A stretch of DNA of 43,476 nt from Lachnospiraceae bacterium. GTDB taxonomy: Bacteria > Bacillota > Clostridia > Lachnospirales > Lachnospiraceae. Positions 1 through 9,800 of this stretch are shown piece after piece (positions within the stretch are counted from its first letter, which is position 1; each line of letters begins with the position of its first letter). Under the pieces are notes generated by a model that saw only the letters and a list, made by a program, of their open reading frames with translations, did not search any database and was not told where the DNA came from. The stretch lies in assembly GCA_017620255.1 (NCBI GenBank), contig JAFZQU010000033.1, positions 1 through 43,476 on the forward strand, written 5' to 3'. The position numbers were made by a program, and so were the translations under genes.

Positions 1-155
1 ATTTTTGGAGTTTTCAATAAATTTGGGACTTCAGTATACCATAAATCGTCATTATTATCCTCAAAACTTTTAAAGCTATGCAGTTTTCAATGTGCGTTAT
101 GAATTTAGTCTTTCATACGGAATTTAGTTTTACAATTCAGGGTTTTCTACTCTGT
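1..155. other. Intergenic, downstream of giant surface protein 1
   Basis: This AT-rich stretch lies beyond the stop codon of the minus-strand gene that ends at 156. I see no open frame worth calling and no convincing hairpin followed by a T run. On the minus strand there are a few promoter-like words (TTGAGG, and TATACT about 20 bases later), but the spacing is poor, so I do not call a promoter. Confidence 0.4.
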
Positions 156-3100
156 CTACGGGCTGACGATCTTAAAGCTGACCGTCGTGGTGCCGGCATA
201 TCCGTTCTTCGCCTTAAGCGTGATCTTACCGGTGCCCTTCTTTACGTTGTTGCTGTAGCCGATGATGTCGTAGTAATACGGTGCTTCCGCATCGGGCACA
301 TCCTCAAAAACGCGTCCGTTCTTCTTCTGGACTTTTATACTGCCTGTACCCGGGGTAATAGGATCTCCGGTATACGTGAAGGTTTCTTCAATAATGAATT
401 TCAGGTCCTTAACCCCTGCTGCCGCGACCTTGAAAGAGTCGAACAGTGTCCCGTAATAGTTATTCATTCCCTCTACATATACATTGATAGCGGTGCCGAC
501 AGGCAGAATATCCGTTGCCTGCACTTCTTCACCCGCCTGGCGGTCTATTTTCTGTGTGACCGCATTCTTTCCTTTTCCTGTTACCACAGTGACATTCTTT
601 GTGGTTGTTGCATATTTATATACGAAATCTTTCTTATAATCCGTTCCGGCCTTGAGAACCGTACCGTTTGCATCCGTAATGACCGGTTTTCTGGCAAACT
701 TATTGGCTGTGTTCACATAGACCATATCTTCAAGGCTCATGTGCAATTTATCGATGGATAAACGGTCGATCGTGAAGTACTGCGTCGCCTTTCCTGTGTA
801 ATTCCCTTTAAAGGTGATCGTAAAGGACGGACCGACGTAGTTCTTTCCTTTCATAGCATTAAAATCACCTGCTGCCTTGTTATTATTGTATTTCACGGTA
901 TAGTCTTTGCCTGCTACAAGCGGTATTGTACCGAATTTACAGGAGAATGCAGGCTGCACACCGTTCTTCAGATATTTGCAGTGTTTCTCACTGTCAACCC
1001 ATTCCGTCCAAGTTTTCTCTTTTTCATCCCATCCCTTTATATCTACTTTTGATGCATCGACCGGATCGATCTTATAAGAAGCCTTCAGCGAGCCCGTAAA
1101 GCGTCCTGCGCCGGTAAATGTCATATTCACGGTTCCGGCATCCGTATTTCCGTTCTTCGCATAAGAAACCGTATAATCCTTGTTTTCCGCCAGCAACTCC
1201 GTCCCGTATTTCAACCGGTAAGCCGGAACAACTGCGGAACCTGTATACGGATATTTTGCCTGGATCCCTTCGATCTGCACGTTGGTCTTGTTGAACGCGA
1301 TCCCCTTGATCTGGAACGTAACGGTCTTGGTTCCGTAATATGTATCTCCCATGCCGAGAAGAACGACCGATGCTTTTCCGACAGCGGTGTTGTTCATGTA
1401 TTTGAGGATCTTAAACTGTTCTCCCACGTTCAGAGTCTCGCCTTTGTAAGTGACCGAAAAATCATCCGCACCCGGTTTGACCTGATATCCGCCATCTGTT
1501 TTCCATTCCGGATCCGTTATATCCTGTGCGGGTATGGATGATACCGTCACCTTACTCAGGGATATGTTGTTGTCACCAAGGCAGTACACACCTCCCGTTA
1601 GCAAAGAACTACTACTGAATCGGTAATTGGAATCTTTTGCACTCGAGATCAGGATCTGATACCTGCCCGGTTCATTGACCGCATCCCGATTAGTCCCGTC
1701 TTTCACGTATTTCAGGGTATAGTCGACACCCGGTTTTAATACTTTTCCTGTCGCTATGATCGTAACTTTCGGATCCGGTTTTTGATCTGCGCTTACCCCC
1801 TTCACCTTTTTCTCTTTGACTTCAGGGTAAGAAAAGGTGATGTCTTTGGAGCCAAACGTATATTTGCCGATCGTAAACGGAAATTCCTGCTTCCCGGAAT
1901 AATTGCCTTTCAACGTCACCGTAACTGAGGCATTGGTCGACGCATTTACATTGTTGTTGTATTTCAGCGTATAGTCACTACGGGAATCCAGCCGTTTTGT
2001 CCCGTAATATACTCTCAGATCCGGAATCGTCACAGCCTTTCCCGTATACACCAGATTCTTAAACTGGCTCTTCGGTATCCAAAGTCCCTTATACGCACCT
2101 TTCAGTTCCTTGCACCCGCTATCCTCATAAAGGTATGCGGTGCTGCTGTAGAATTCTGTTACCTTATCATCCGGATCGATCTCTCCCCAAGGATTCCCTG
2201 TCGGATACGGGCGGTCTTCATGCAGAATGCCGCTGTATTTCAGATCTTTCCCGACTGCGATCGCGTGGATGATATGCCCTGACGCGCTAATATCCGTTCC
2301 TATGACAAGCGGCTGCGTATATTCTTTGATCGTTGTTGTCTTTGTCTTATATCTCTTCGCACTTGCATCCCATTTGATCAGATTGTCAGGTGTGTTAAAC
2401 AGTGTCGAGTTTTTCCCCTCGGTATTATCCACCGCATAGAAGATCTGCGCATCTACTGTTTTGGAACGAAGGGCGATCAGATCCCCGTATCCTTCCCCGT
2501 TTCCGGTTACCGGTATAACATACGGTTTTTCCGCACGTTCTTTTTCCTTAACAGTCACGTGGATCTGAACCGTTCCGGTTCCGCCACTGACCGTGACCGT
2601 TGCTGTTCCGATCTTTTTCCAGATCGTTAAGGTCAGCGTCATCTGGCCATTTGCTTCACCGGATAATACTCCTGCCGCTATGGTTTCATCTGTCGTCTTC
2701 ACACTGTATTCCGTATCCGGCAGATGGTTTGCCGGTCCGATGGTGAGTGTAACGGGAACGCTCTCACTTCCTGTCATGTCATCATAGATCCTGACGATCG
2801 AAGCTGCATCTGCCGTGATCGAAGATACCTGTGCGGGGGCCGCAATTCCAAAGTGCATCTTGTTTACCCATTGGTTTCCGTAACTCAAAAGGCTCTGCTT
2901 CGTATCACCGTATTTTCTATAGAATTCCGCTTCAGTGCCCGGGTAATAAATCTTCAGTACATCAAACGTATCCATATAATGAAGACCTGCGAAGATATTA
3001 TAGAAGCCTTCCTCAACAAGACTCTTCGGAAGATAGATCTCCTTAAGGAAACTGCCTTCTCCGGGCAGTGATCCCAGTTTTTTGACTCCTTCCGGAATGA

Positions 3101-5621
3101 TCAGGGTCGTAAAGTTCTTATTTCCGATGCCGTTAAACGCACCGTCCTCGATCACCGGATCCATTTTCCATGTTGGCGGAGCCGGGTCGGTCCATGTTCC
3201 TCCAAACTTGGGCAGCACAATACCGGAGAGATTTGTCCCTTGAAAGGCACTGTTTCCGACCCTGGCAAGTGTGGTTTTTGCCGGATCCGTAAATATAACT
3301 GTGGTCAGATCTTTTTGCTGTTCAAATGCCTTGACGCCGATCTCGGTAACTGAAGGCGGGATTAAAACCGTCTCAATATGGCCGGATTCAAACTCACTAT
3401 TCACCTGACAGATATAATCCGGTATCTTTTTGATCCCCGACTCAAACGTGACCTTTTTCAAAGCCTTACAACGTGAGAATGTTCCCATCGCACTGACATA
3501 TTCGAGCTTTTTCGGGATCGTGATCTCAGGAAGGCTTTCGCAGTCAGCAAAGCACCCTCCTCCCATTTCCGTGAGGTTTTCGGACAACCTGACATAGGTC
3601 ACTTTACTCATTTCCTGAAAATAAAAGGTACCGGCAATCTTACCGATATGATCATCCATGATAATATCCGTAACTGTTGTTTTTGCAATATTTCCATAGA
3701 GTGAATCACTGATGATCCCCTGGTTGTTCAGAACCGCGTTGTTCTGCGTGCCAAAAACATAAAGCGCCACATACTGTTTTCCGTCAGCAAGATAACTGTA
3801 CAACTGACCGTATGCATTGGTACCCAGTTGCTTTTCTTCCATTGTCTTATCATAGACTTTGACACTGGATGCGACCGCACCCGGACGCAGATACTGCAAC
3901 GGTATCGGAGATGCGGCTTCTGCCTGCCAGTGTGCTTTCAGTGTCTCGCCTTCTTCCAGACGGATGGGCGAATACATTCTGATACGCTTTCCGTTTGCGT
4001 TGAACCAGCCAAGGAAATCCTGTCCTTTTTTGGCGACGAGCGGAAGCGGGCCGTACATGCCGCCCTTTGCAACTCTTTTGCTTGTCTGTCCGGTGATCGT
4101 TCCGCCGTTTGCATCGAAAGTTACCGTACTTTTGATCACACCGGTGTTTTCATAATCCGGCGCCACAAAATAACCGACATATCCAACATATCCTTTATCA
4201 TCGTACAGTTTTCCATCTGCCTTGTTGACCTCATACCGGCCTATCCCGACAGCATTACCGGAGTTTCCGTGTACAACGTTGAACGTAACGCTGCTTCCAT
4301 TATCTTCTACGCTTTCCAGGAGCGTGGTATGGCTCAGGCTCTGGTCAGGCGCGTATGTTCCCGAATAGTTTCTCCACACCCACAGGATCACATCACCTTT
4401 TCCGGGTGTATAGGAACCGCCGCCCCATACCGTATCACTCCACGGATGATATGCGGCAGTTGTATCCGCTGTAAATGTATTGGCATTGGCGCCCTTACTG
4501 CTGTTGACAAGGCTCGTAGGCACACCTGCCATACGGATACACCAGCTGGCAAATTCCGAGCACCAGGCATTTCCGGAACTCCCAAGGAATCTTCCGTATT
4601 CACTGACATCGCCTTCACCTTTCGTATTGCCGCCACCGTAATCCGCTTCGCTGTCTCCTTCATGATAGCCGATCTGGGATCTTGCGATCGCGATCACATC
4701 ATCGCGGTAATTGCCTGTCAGCTCTGTCTGCAAAAGAGCTGTGTAATAGGAACTGCTCTTGTAGATATCATTTTCTGTCGCAGCGAGGTCCTCGTTAAAA
4801 GGTGTATTACCAAATACGCCGGTATTATCGAGAACGACGCTGTCAGAAAGGTTCACGTCCGTCAGTGCATAACAATTCTGAAAGGCCCATATGCCGAGGC
4901 TTTCAAGCGAATCCGGCAGGCTGACGACCTCCAGGTTCTGAAAATTCTGCATTGCACGGTCACCGAGCCTCGTGATCCCTTCGCAGACCACCAGTTTCGT
5001 CACCTGTCCGCTGTAAGCTCTCCACGGCCGGTCAGACGTACTCGGACTTCCGTCACCATTTTTTTTGTAATTTCTTGTTGCGCCGCTACCACTAAGGGTA
5101 AGCGTACCGTCATCGGTATAGGACCACTTGATGTTTGTTCCCGGTTCCTCACCGCTTGCAGCACCCAAATATTCACCGGTCAAATAATAATCTTCTGTCT
5201 CTTCATCCTCTTCCGGGATCTCTTCATCCACATAGTCTTCTTCCGGATACAGGATGTCATCCAGTTCACACGTCAGGAATTCTTCTTCGGCAGGATCCGC
5301 TTCGATCTCTTCCGGTACTTCCGCCTCAGCCTCCGCCGGCATGTCCTCATCTGCAGATACATCTTCCAAAGTTTCATCTGCTTCCGCCGCTTCGGGCTCC
5401 GCCACCTCGGGTGCCTCTTCTTCTGCCGGTTCCGTGATCATAAGTTCCGCAGCTTCATCTGCAGTCTCTTCCACAGATTCCGCAGTCTCGAAAACGGTCA
5501 CGGCCGCATCTTCCTGCGGGATCTCCTCCGCAAAAGCCTGCGCCGGCAGAGCCGTTACGATCATGGCAGCTGCGAGCAGTCCCGTCAGCATCCTCTTCAG
5601 TGTTCCGTTGATCCTGTGCAT
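156..5621 (-). CDS. Giant secreted surface protein 1: BspA-type LRR protein with a CHAP/NlpC-like amidase domain
   Basis: This encodes a 1821-residue secreted protein. The ATG at 5621 is chosen because GGAGG sits 8 bases upstream; 11 more residues could be read in frame without such a site. A signal peptide (about residues 1-31, ending AQAFA) is followed by a very acidic Glu/Ala-rich stretch to about 150, a short BspA-type leucine-rich block (about 215-265), and a CHAP or NlpC/P60-like region (about 300-490) with Cys354 in AWCSEF and His431 in LSHTTLLE as likely catalytic residues. An InlB B-repeat-like segment (about 497-565, TFDANGG), a second LRR_5 block (about 660-890), a Big_2-like domain (about 930-1030) and several Ig-like modules with DYTLKYNNN and GNYSG motifs complete it. 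No LPXTG, SLH or choline-binding anchor is visible. It is the last gene of the pta operon, 25 bases after the kinase-like gene. Peptidoglycan or peptide cleavage is inferred from the Cys/His pair only. Confidence 0.85.
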   Translation of the reverse strand: MHRINGTLKRMLTGLLAAAMIVTALPAQAFAEEIPQEDAAVTVFETAESVEETADEAAELMITEPAEEEAPEVAEPEAAEADETLEDVSADEDMPAEAEAEVPEEIEADPAEEEFLTCELDDILYPEEDYVDEEIPEEDEETEDYYLTGEYLGAASGEEPGTNIKWSYTDDGTLTLSGSGATRNYKKNGDGSPSTSDRPWRAYSGQVTKLVVCEGITRLGDRAMQNFQNLEVVSLPDSLESLGIWAFQNCYALTDVNLSDSVVLDNTGVFGNTPFNEDLAATENDIYKSSSYYTALLQTELTGNYRDDVIAIARSQIGYHEGDSEADYGGGNTKGEGDVSEYGRFLGSSGNAWCSEFASWCIRMAGVPTSLVNSSKGANANTFTADTTAAYHPWSDTVWGGGSYTPGKGDVILWVWRNYSGTYAPDQSLSHTTLLESVEDNGSSVTFNVVHGNSGNAVGIGRYEVNKADGKLYDDKGYVGYVGYFVAPDYENTGVIKSTVTFDANGGTITGQTSKRVAKGGMYGPLPLVAKKGQDFLGWFNANGKRIRMYSPIRLEEGETLKAHWQAEAASPIPLQYLRPGAVASSVKVYDKTMEEKQLGTNAYGQLYSYLADGKQYVALYVFGTQNNAVLNNQGIISDSLYGNIAKTTVTDIIMDDHIGKIAGTFYFQEMSKVTYVRLSENLTEMGGGCFADCESLPEITIPKKLEYVSAMGTFSRCKALKKVTFESGIKKIPDYICQVNSEFESGHIETVLIPPSVTEIGVKAFEQQKDLTTVIFTDPAKTTLARVGNSAFQGTNLSGIVLPKFGGTWTDPAPPTWKMDPVIEDGAFNGIGNKNFTTLIIPEGVKKLGSLPGEGSFLKEIYLPKSLVEEGFYNIFAGLHYMDTFDVLKIYYPGTEAEFYRKYGDTKQSLLSYGNQWVNKMHFGIAAPAQVSSITADAASIVRIYDDMTGSESVPVTLTIGPANHLPDTEYSVKTTDETIAAGVLSGEANGQMTLTLTIWKKIGTATVTVSGGTGTVQIHVTVKEKERAEKPYVIPVTGNGEGYGDLIALRSKTVDAQIFYAVDNTEGKNSTLFNTPDNLIKWDASAKRYKTKTTTIKEYTQPLVIGTDISASGHIIHAIAVGKDLKYSGILHEDRPYPTGNPWGEIDPDDKVTEFYSSTAYLYEDSGCKELKGAYKGLWIPKSQFKNLVYTGKAVTIPDLRVYYGTKRLDSRSDYTLKYNNNVNASTNASVTVTLKGNYSGKQEFPFTIGKYTFGSKDITFSYPEVKEKKVKGVSADQKPDPKVTIIATGKVLKPGVDYTLKYVKDGTNRDAVNEPGRYQILISSAKDSNYRFSSSSLLTGGVYCLGDNNISLSKVTVSSIPAQDITDPEWKTDGGYQVKPGADDFSVTYKGETLNVGEQFKILKYMNNTAVGKASVVLLGMGDTYYGTKTVTFQIKGIAFNKTNVQIEGIQAKYPYTGSAVVPAYRLKYGTELLAENKDYTVSYAKNGNTDAGTVNMTFTGAGRFTGSLKASYKIDPVDASKVDIKGWDEKEKTWTEWVDSEKHCKYLKNGVQPAFSCKFGTIPLVAGKDYTVKYNNNKAAGDFNAMKGKNYVGPSFTITFKGNYTGKATQYFTIDRLSIDKLHMSLEDMVYVNTANKFARKPVITDANGTVLKAGTDYKKDFVYKYATTTKNVTVVTGKGKNAVTQKIDRQAGEEVQATDILPVGTAINVYVEGMNNYYGTLFDSFKVAAAGVKDLKFIIEETFTYTGDPITPGTGSIKVQKKNGRVFEDVPDAEAPYYYDIIGYSNNVKKGTGKITLKAKNGYAGTTTVSFKIVSP

Positions 5622-5646
5622 GGTTGTTTCCTCCGTAAAACCTTTT

Positions 5647-6465
5647 TTATGCATAATACGCTATCGTATGGTAAGCCGAAGTCAAATACGAACCGCCAAA
5701 CAGATTATAGTGGTTCAGCATGTGATAGAGATTGTAGATCTCGCGTCTGTCCTCGTATCCGTCCATTCTGGGATTGATCTCGAAGTATCCTTCGTAAAAA
5801 TCACGGTGCATCGGCTGAAACATCTGCGTCATCGCAAGATCGGCCTCGGCATGCCCCACATAGGCAGCCGGATCGATGAGAATGACTTTGCCGTCTTTCT
5901 TAACGAGATGATTACCGCCCCACATATCACCGTGCAAAAGTGACGGCGCTGCAGGCTCGCTCAGATAGTCATCCAGCCTGTCCAGGAGACTAATGACCTG
6001 TTTCAGAACGGATGGCGAAAAAGCATGTTCCGCCATTTTGATCTGGGGTTCCAGTCTGCATTCCCTGAAAAAATCAACCCATTTATCTTTGGGCGTATTG
6101 ATCTGCCTGGATGCCCCGATGTAATTATCATGCACAAAACCGTAACGGCCGCCCTGTACAAACTGTGCGGCATCAGCGTTGTGCAGTGCTGCAAATTCGT
6201 GTCCCATCACACGCCAGGTATCGGCCTTTGGCATCGACGGTTCAATTCGCTCCATCAGCAAAAAAGCGATCCCCTTTTGCGGGTCCACTCCTTTGCCAAA
6301 CAATCTGACAGTACCGATGGTGCCTGTCGCTGCGATGGCGTTCAAACCCTCTTCTTCAGCTTCCAGACACCCCCGGTTCTGTATTGAATTTGTTTTTAAA
6401 AAGTACTTCTCTCCTGCCAGATCATCAATTGCCTTTGCAAGAGAATCATAGGTGGGGAGTGGCAT
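5647..6465 (-). CDS. Fructosamine kinase family protein (FN3K/YniA-like)
   Basis: The 272-residue product has the aminoglycoside-phosphotransferase-like kinase fold of the fructosamine/ketosamine-3-kinase family: an ATP-lobe segment with YFLKTN, the catalytic HGDMWGGNH motif, and LIDPAAYVGHAEADLAM, which carries the metal-binding Asp. Family members phosphorylate sugar adducts on protein amines so that the adducts fall off. The ATG at 6465 overlaps the stop of the upstream tautomerase gene (TGATG) and has GGGAG 9 bases upstream, so I prefer it to a TTG at 6486. The overlap implies translational coupling. The protein is cytosolic, with no signal peptide. The substrate is inferred from family only; small-molecule kinases share the fold. 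Confidence 0.85.
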   Translation of the reverse strand: MPLPTYDSLAKAIDDLAGEKYFLKTNSIQNRGCLEAEEEGLNAIAATGTIGTVRLFGKGVDPQKGIAFLLMERIEPSMPKADTWRVMGHEFAALHNADAAQFVQGGRYGFVHDNYIGASRQINTPKDKWVDFFRECRLEPQIKMAEHAFSPSVLKQVISLLDRLDDYLSEPAAPSLLHGDMWGGNHLVKKDGKVILIDPAAYVGHAEADLAMTQMFQPMHRDFYEGYFEINPRMDGYEDRREIYNLYHMLNHYNLFGGSYLTSAYHTIAYYA

Positions 6466-6809
6466 CAGAAATTGCTCCCGTTCCAACCCCAGTCAGGAGT
6501 TGCAGAATATTTGATGTACATATGATCCGGCGCGATCCCTAAAACCTCACCGAAGATCTTTGTGATCTCTGCAGTCATTCTGGAAAAAGCCTCCCTGTTT
6601 GAACTGCCGAAAAGTCTTACTTCAATGTAGGCCATGGGAACACTGTTGTCGCCCCTGAAATACAGATGATACTCATCTTCAAAACCTGTCATCAGCCAAT
6701 TTTCACTCTTGCCGGGGATCAGGGAGATCGCCTGCCCAAGACGGGTTTTCAGTTCAATTTCCTGTTCCGGTGTGATTTTGACACTGACTTTTGAATCAAT
6801 AAACGGCAT
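6465..6809 (-). CDS. MIF/phenylpyruvate tautomerase-like protein
   Basis: This 114-residue protein matches the macrophage-migration-inhibitory-factor/tautomerase superfamily in length and pattern. Met is followed directly by Pro (MPFIDSKV), the residue that becomes the catalytic N-terminal proline after Met removal. The middle holds the family-like segment VPMAYIEVRLFGSSNREAFSRM and the end YIKYSATPDWGWNGSNF. Family enzymes act on keto-enol substrates as trimers in the cytosol. An AAAGGAGG ribosome site lies just ahead of the ATG. The gene follows giant protein 2 by 30 bases and is coupled to the kinase-like gene by TGATG, so it sits inside the pta operon. The true substrate cannot be told from the sequence. 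Confidence 0.8.
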   Translation of the reverse strand: MPFIDSKVSVKITPEQEIELKTRLGQAISLIPGKSENWLMTGFEDEYHLYFRGDNSVPMAYIEVRLFGSSNREAFSRMTAEITKIFGEVLGIAPDHMYIKYSATPDWGWNGSNF

Positions 6810-6839
6810 ATCCTACCTCCTTTATATGATCTGTTACCG

Positions 6840-9800
6840 TTATGGTATAAAACTGATCGTGATCTTTACAACGGCTGTTGTCTGAACCAGCGGATTCCCG
6901 TATCCGTCATTTCCATGTGCCACCGTGTATTTCACAAAACAGGTACGGTCGGACGAACCTTTAGCACTTTGAATATAGGATAGTTCCTCCTCGCTCAGAT
7001 CATCCTTCAGTCCGATCGTTGCGGGCTGGCCGGCGGTCGTTTCGGTAAACACAAAATAATCGGTGAAGTGATTGGAATGTCCTCCGACATTGCAGTTATA
7101 GATTTCCGTGTAGGAAAGTTCTCTGACCTCTCTTCCGTTTACCGAAAGTGTGACCGGGGCAGGATTTTTCTTGGAAATCCTAAAACTTGTCGTTGGCCTG
7201 AATGATCCTTTGACAACTCTTGGCCGGATGCTTTTTACCGTTACAGCTGCAGGAACCGTCTCCGGTATAAATTTCCCGTCTTCCACTCTTCCTGCCACGA
7301 CGGATAGCTTATAGGAACGGGCCGGTACATATCCAGATACGGTAAGTTCCACACCATACTTCCCGTTTATTTCACTGACCGCAACCGGAGCATTCCCGTC
7401 ACATTCCGGGCAGGCCGAGCGCAGATTCGCATAGAATTGCGGCGCTTTCTGTGCGTCCACGTTGTCGCAGGTTACCAGCAGGCATTTCCCTGCCGGATCA
7501 TAATTCCTTACACTCACAGTCAGCGTGAGTTTCTGTTCGTCCGGCATGCCGCTGATGATGTCGTTCTGTGCTTTTGCAGTCAGGCTATAGTCCTTGTATC
7601 CCGCATAAGCCGTATTGGTAACGGTATAGTTTACGGTTTTCTTATTGTACACATCCTGAAGGGAAAGTGTCGCCTTGTCCTTCCCGACGCTAAACAGGAA
7701 TGTCCCCGTCCGGTAATCCTGTTGGAGTATGGTGCCGCCCTTTACCGTCAGTTTATAATTTGTCAGTGCATCCAGCGTTTCCCACTCCGTGCCTCCCTGA
7801 TCTTTTTTCATGACACTGAGCGGTAATACTGTATTCTGATTTCCGAAGAAACTGATCTCTCTCACATCCGGATCATTTCCGTTGACAGCCAGGCACATCT
7901 CCGCCGGCTCCGCATAAACGATGCTGATCTTTATCTGTGCTTTGTTGTTTCCGCCGTCCGTCGTTGTCACGCCAAGAGCAACATTCTTTGCGGTCTTCTC
8001 TGCCTGAACGTGCATGTATGACGGATCAGCCGTCAGCGGCATGGCGGTCTTGTTGGATGTTGTAAATTTCAGTTTTTCCTGATCGATCGTGTATTCGGAC
8101 AGTTCGTATCTGTAGTAATCCTCCTTGACGGGAGCTCCCTCCATAAAGGGTGCCACGATCGCACCGTCCGCCTCTTCCGTTGTCAGCACATCTCCGTCTG
8201 TACCTGTCCTGTTGTATTTATGCGTTTCTTCATCATAGGATAAAAGGACCAGTTCGCCGATCACCAGCGGCGCATTTTTGATCAGGATCGGATCCGAAAT
8301 GCTGTAGGTCATATTTTCGCCGAAGTCCTCTGCAACAGCTTTGACACAAAACGATATGCTGTCGCCTTCCTCTTCCGGGATCTCATATGAGGCATCAACA
8401 ACTACCTTACCGTTTGTGATCTTTATCCTGTCATAGAGAGATGAATCCGTATCAAGACTCTGTCCTTTTTCGTCAACAATATAGAAAGAGGCTTTTGCTG
8501 TCTGCGGTTTGATCCCGGATGTCTTGTTATAGGTCGCCTTGATGGGGATCGTCAGCGCCTTATTTTTCTGTTTCAGGTACTCCTTTGCGCCGGGTTCGAC
8601 CGTGATCTCATCGATCGCCTTGTAGACCGTCACCTGCAGCGTAACAGGAGCCTGATAGATCTTCTGCGCCGCGCCATAGGGTGTGATCTGTATCGTGTGT
8701 TTTCCGGGCATCGTATTCCCGTCAGAAGAAAGAAGCAGGAAGTCATTCGTCTCTTCGATCCTGACCTGAAGCTTCTGTGTATCAGTACAGTCTGTGATAT
8801 CCTCCGCTGTGACTGACATGCAGCTTGCGCCCTTGCTGTAACTTAAGATCGCAGCAAGCACATTCTGTTCTCCCGCATAGAACGATGTCTGTTTATTGTT
8901 CAGTTTCACCTGTGTCGCAAAGACAGGATCCGGTGTGGATACCGTCAGCTTCTGTTCGCGGCCCTCTCCGGTCTGTACATGGATCTTTTCCCCTACACTT
9001 TCTCCATCTTCAGTTTCGTATGATAAGGTCTGCCCCGGCAGCGTGTCCACGCAGGATATACATACGTCAAAATCCCACGCAACGCCTTCGCCGCTCATTT
9101 TTGAATTCACCGGGAAAGTCGCATACTGGCGGAAATCTCTTGTGATCTTATCGTTGATCTGATCGATCTTTGCGATCTGTGCATCCGTTGCCTCGTCAGG
9201 ATATTCCTGCAAAACCGGATACGTACGTTCCACATAATATGTTTTGGGACTAAGCAGATCCGAAGGCGTCTCTGTCCCCTCTTTTTCTTTTGGTGTAACG
9301 CTAACTTTGTAATAGGTTTTCCCCTGATAGGGTTTTGCGATTGAGATCACCGGAAACTCCAGCGTAAACGCCACATCCGTCCGCTTGCATACCGATGCGG
9401 CCGGCGTCTGTTCCTTTATCTTTGGATCCTTTACGACCCTGAGCGGGATAAGTGCCAGATCTGTCTCCGGATTTCTTGTATTATATAGATGAACGTAAAG
9501 GAACTTAGTCTCATCCGTCTCCTTGATCTTCGTCTGGATATTCAGTCTCGCGCTCCGCGCCCTACCGGTCATTTGAAGGTCGAATTTTGCATAATCCGAA
9601 TCCGCAACAAGCGTTTCTCCGGTCACGCCCGGTTCTCCGTATGTGATCCTGTATGCAAGATTCTGCAGGACCGGATATCCCGAAATATCCACATCGTCTC
9701 TTAGGATCCGATCGGTCCGTACCGTGATCGCCGCGCGTGAATCCGTGCAGATCTCATAAATACCGGTCGCATCTTCTTTGGGCAGAGAAGTTATTGTGGA

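Noticed and set aside
3828-5777. A 649-codon plus-strand open frame opposite giant protein 1
   Set aside because: It is antisense to a well-supported gene with signal peptide and domains; the product is Cys/His/Arg-rich without any family pattern.
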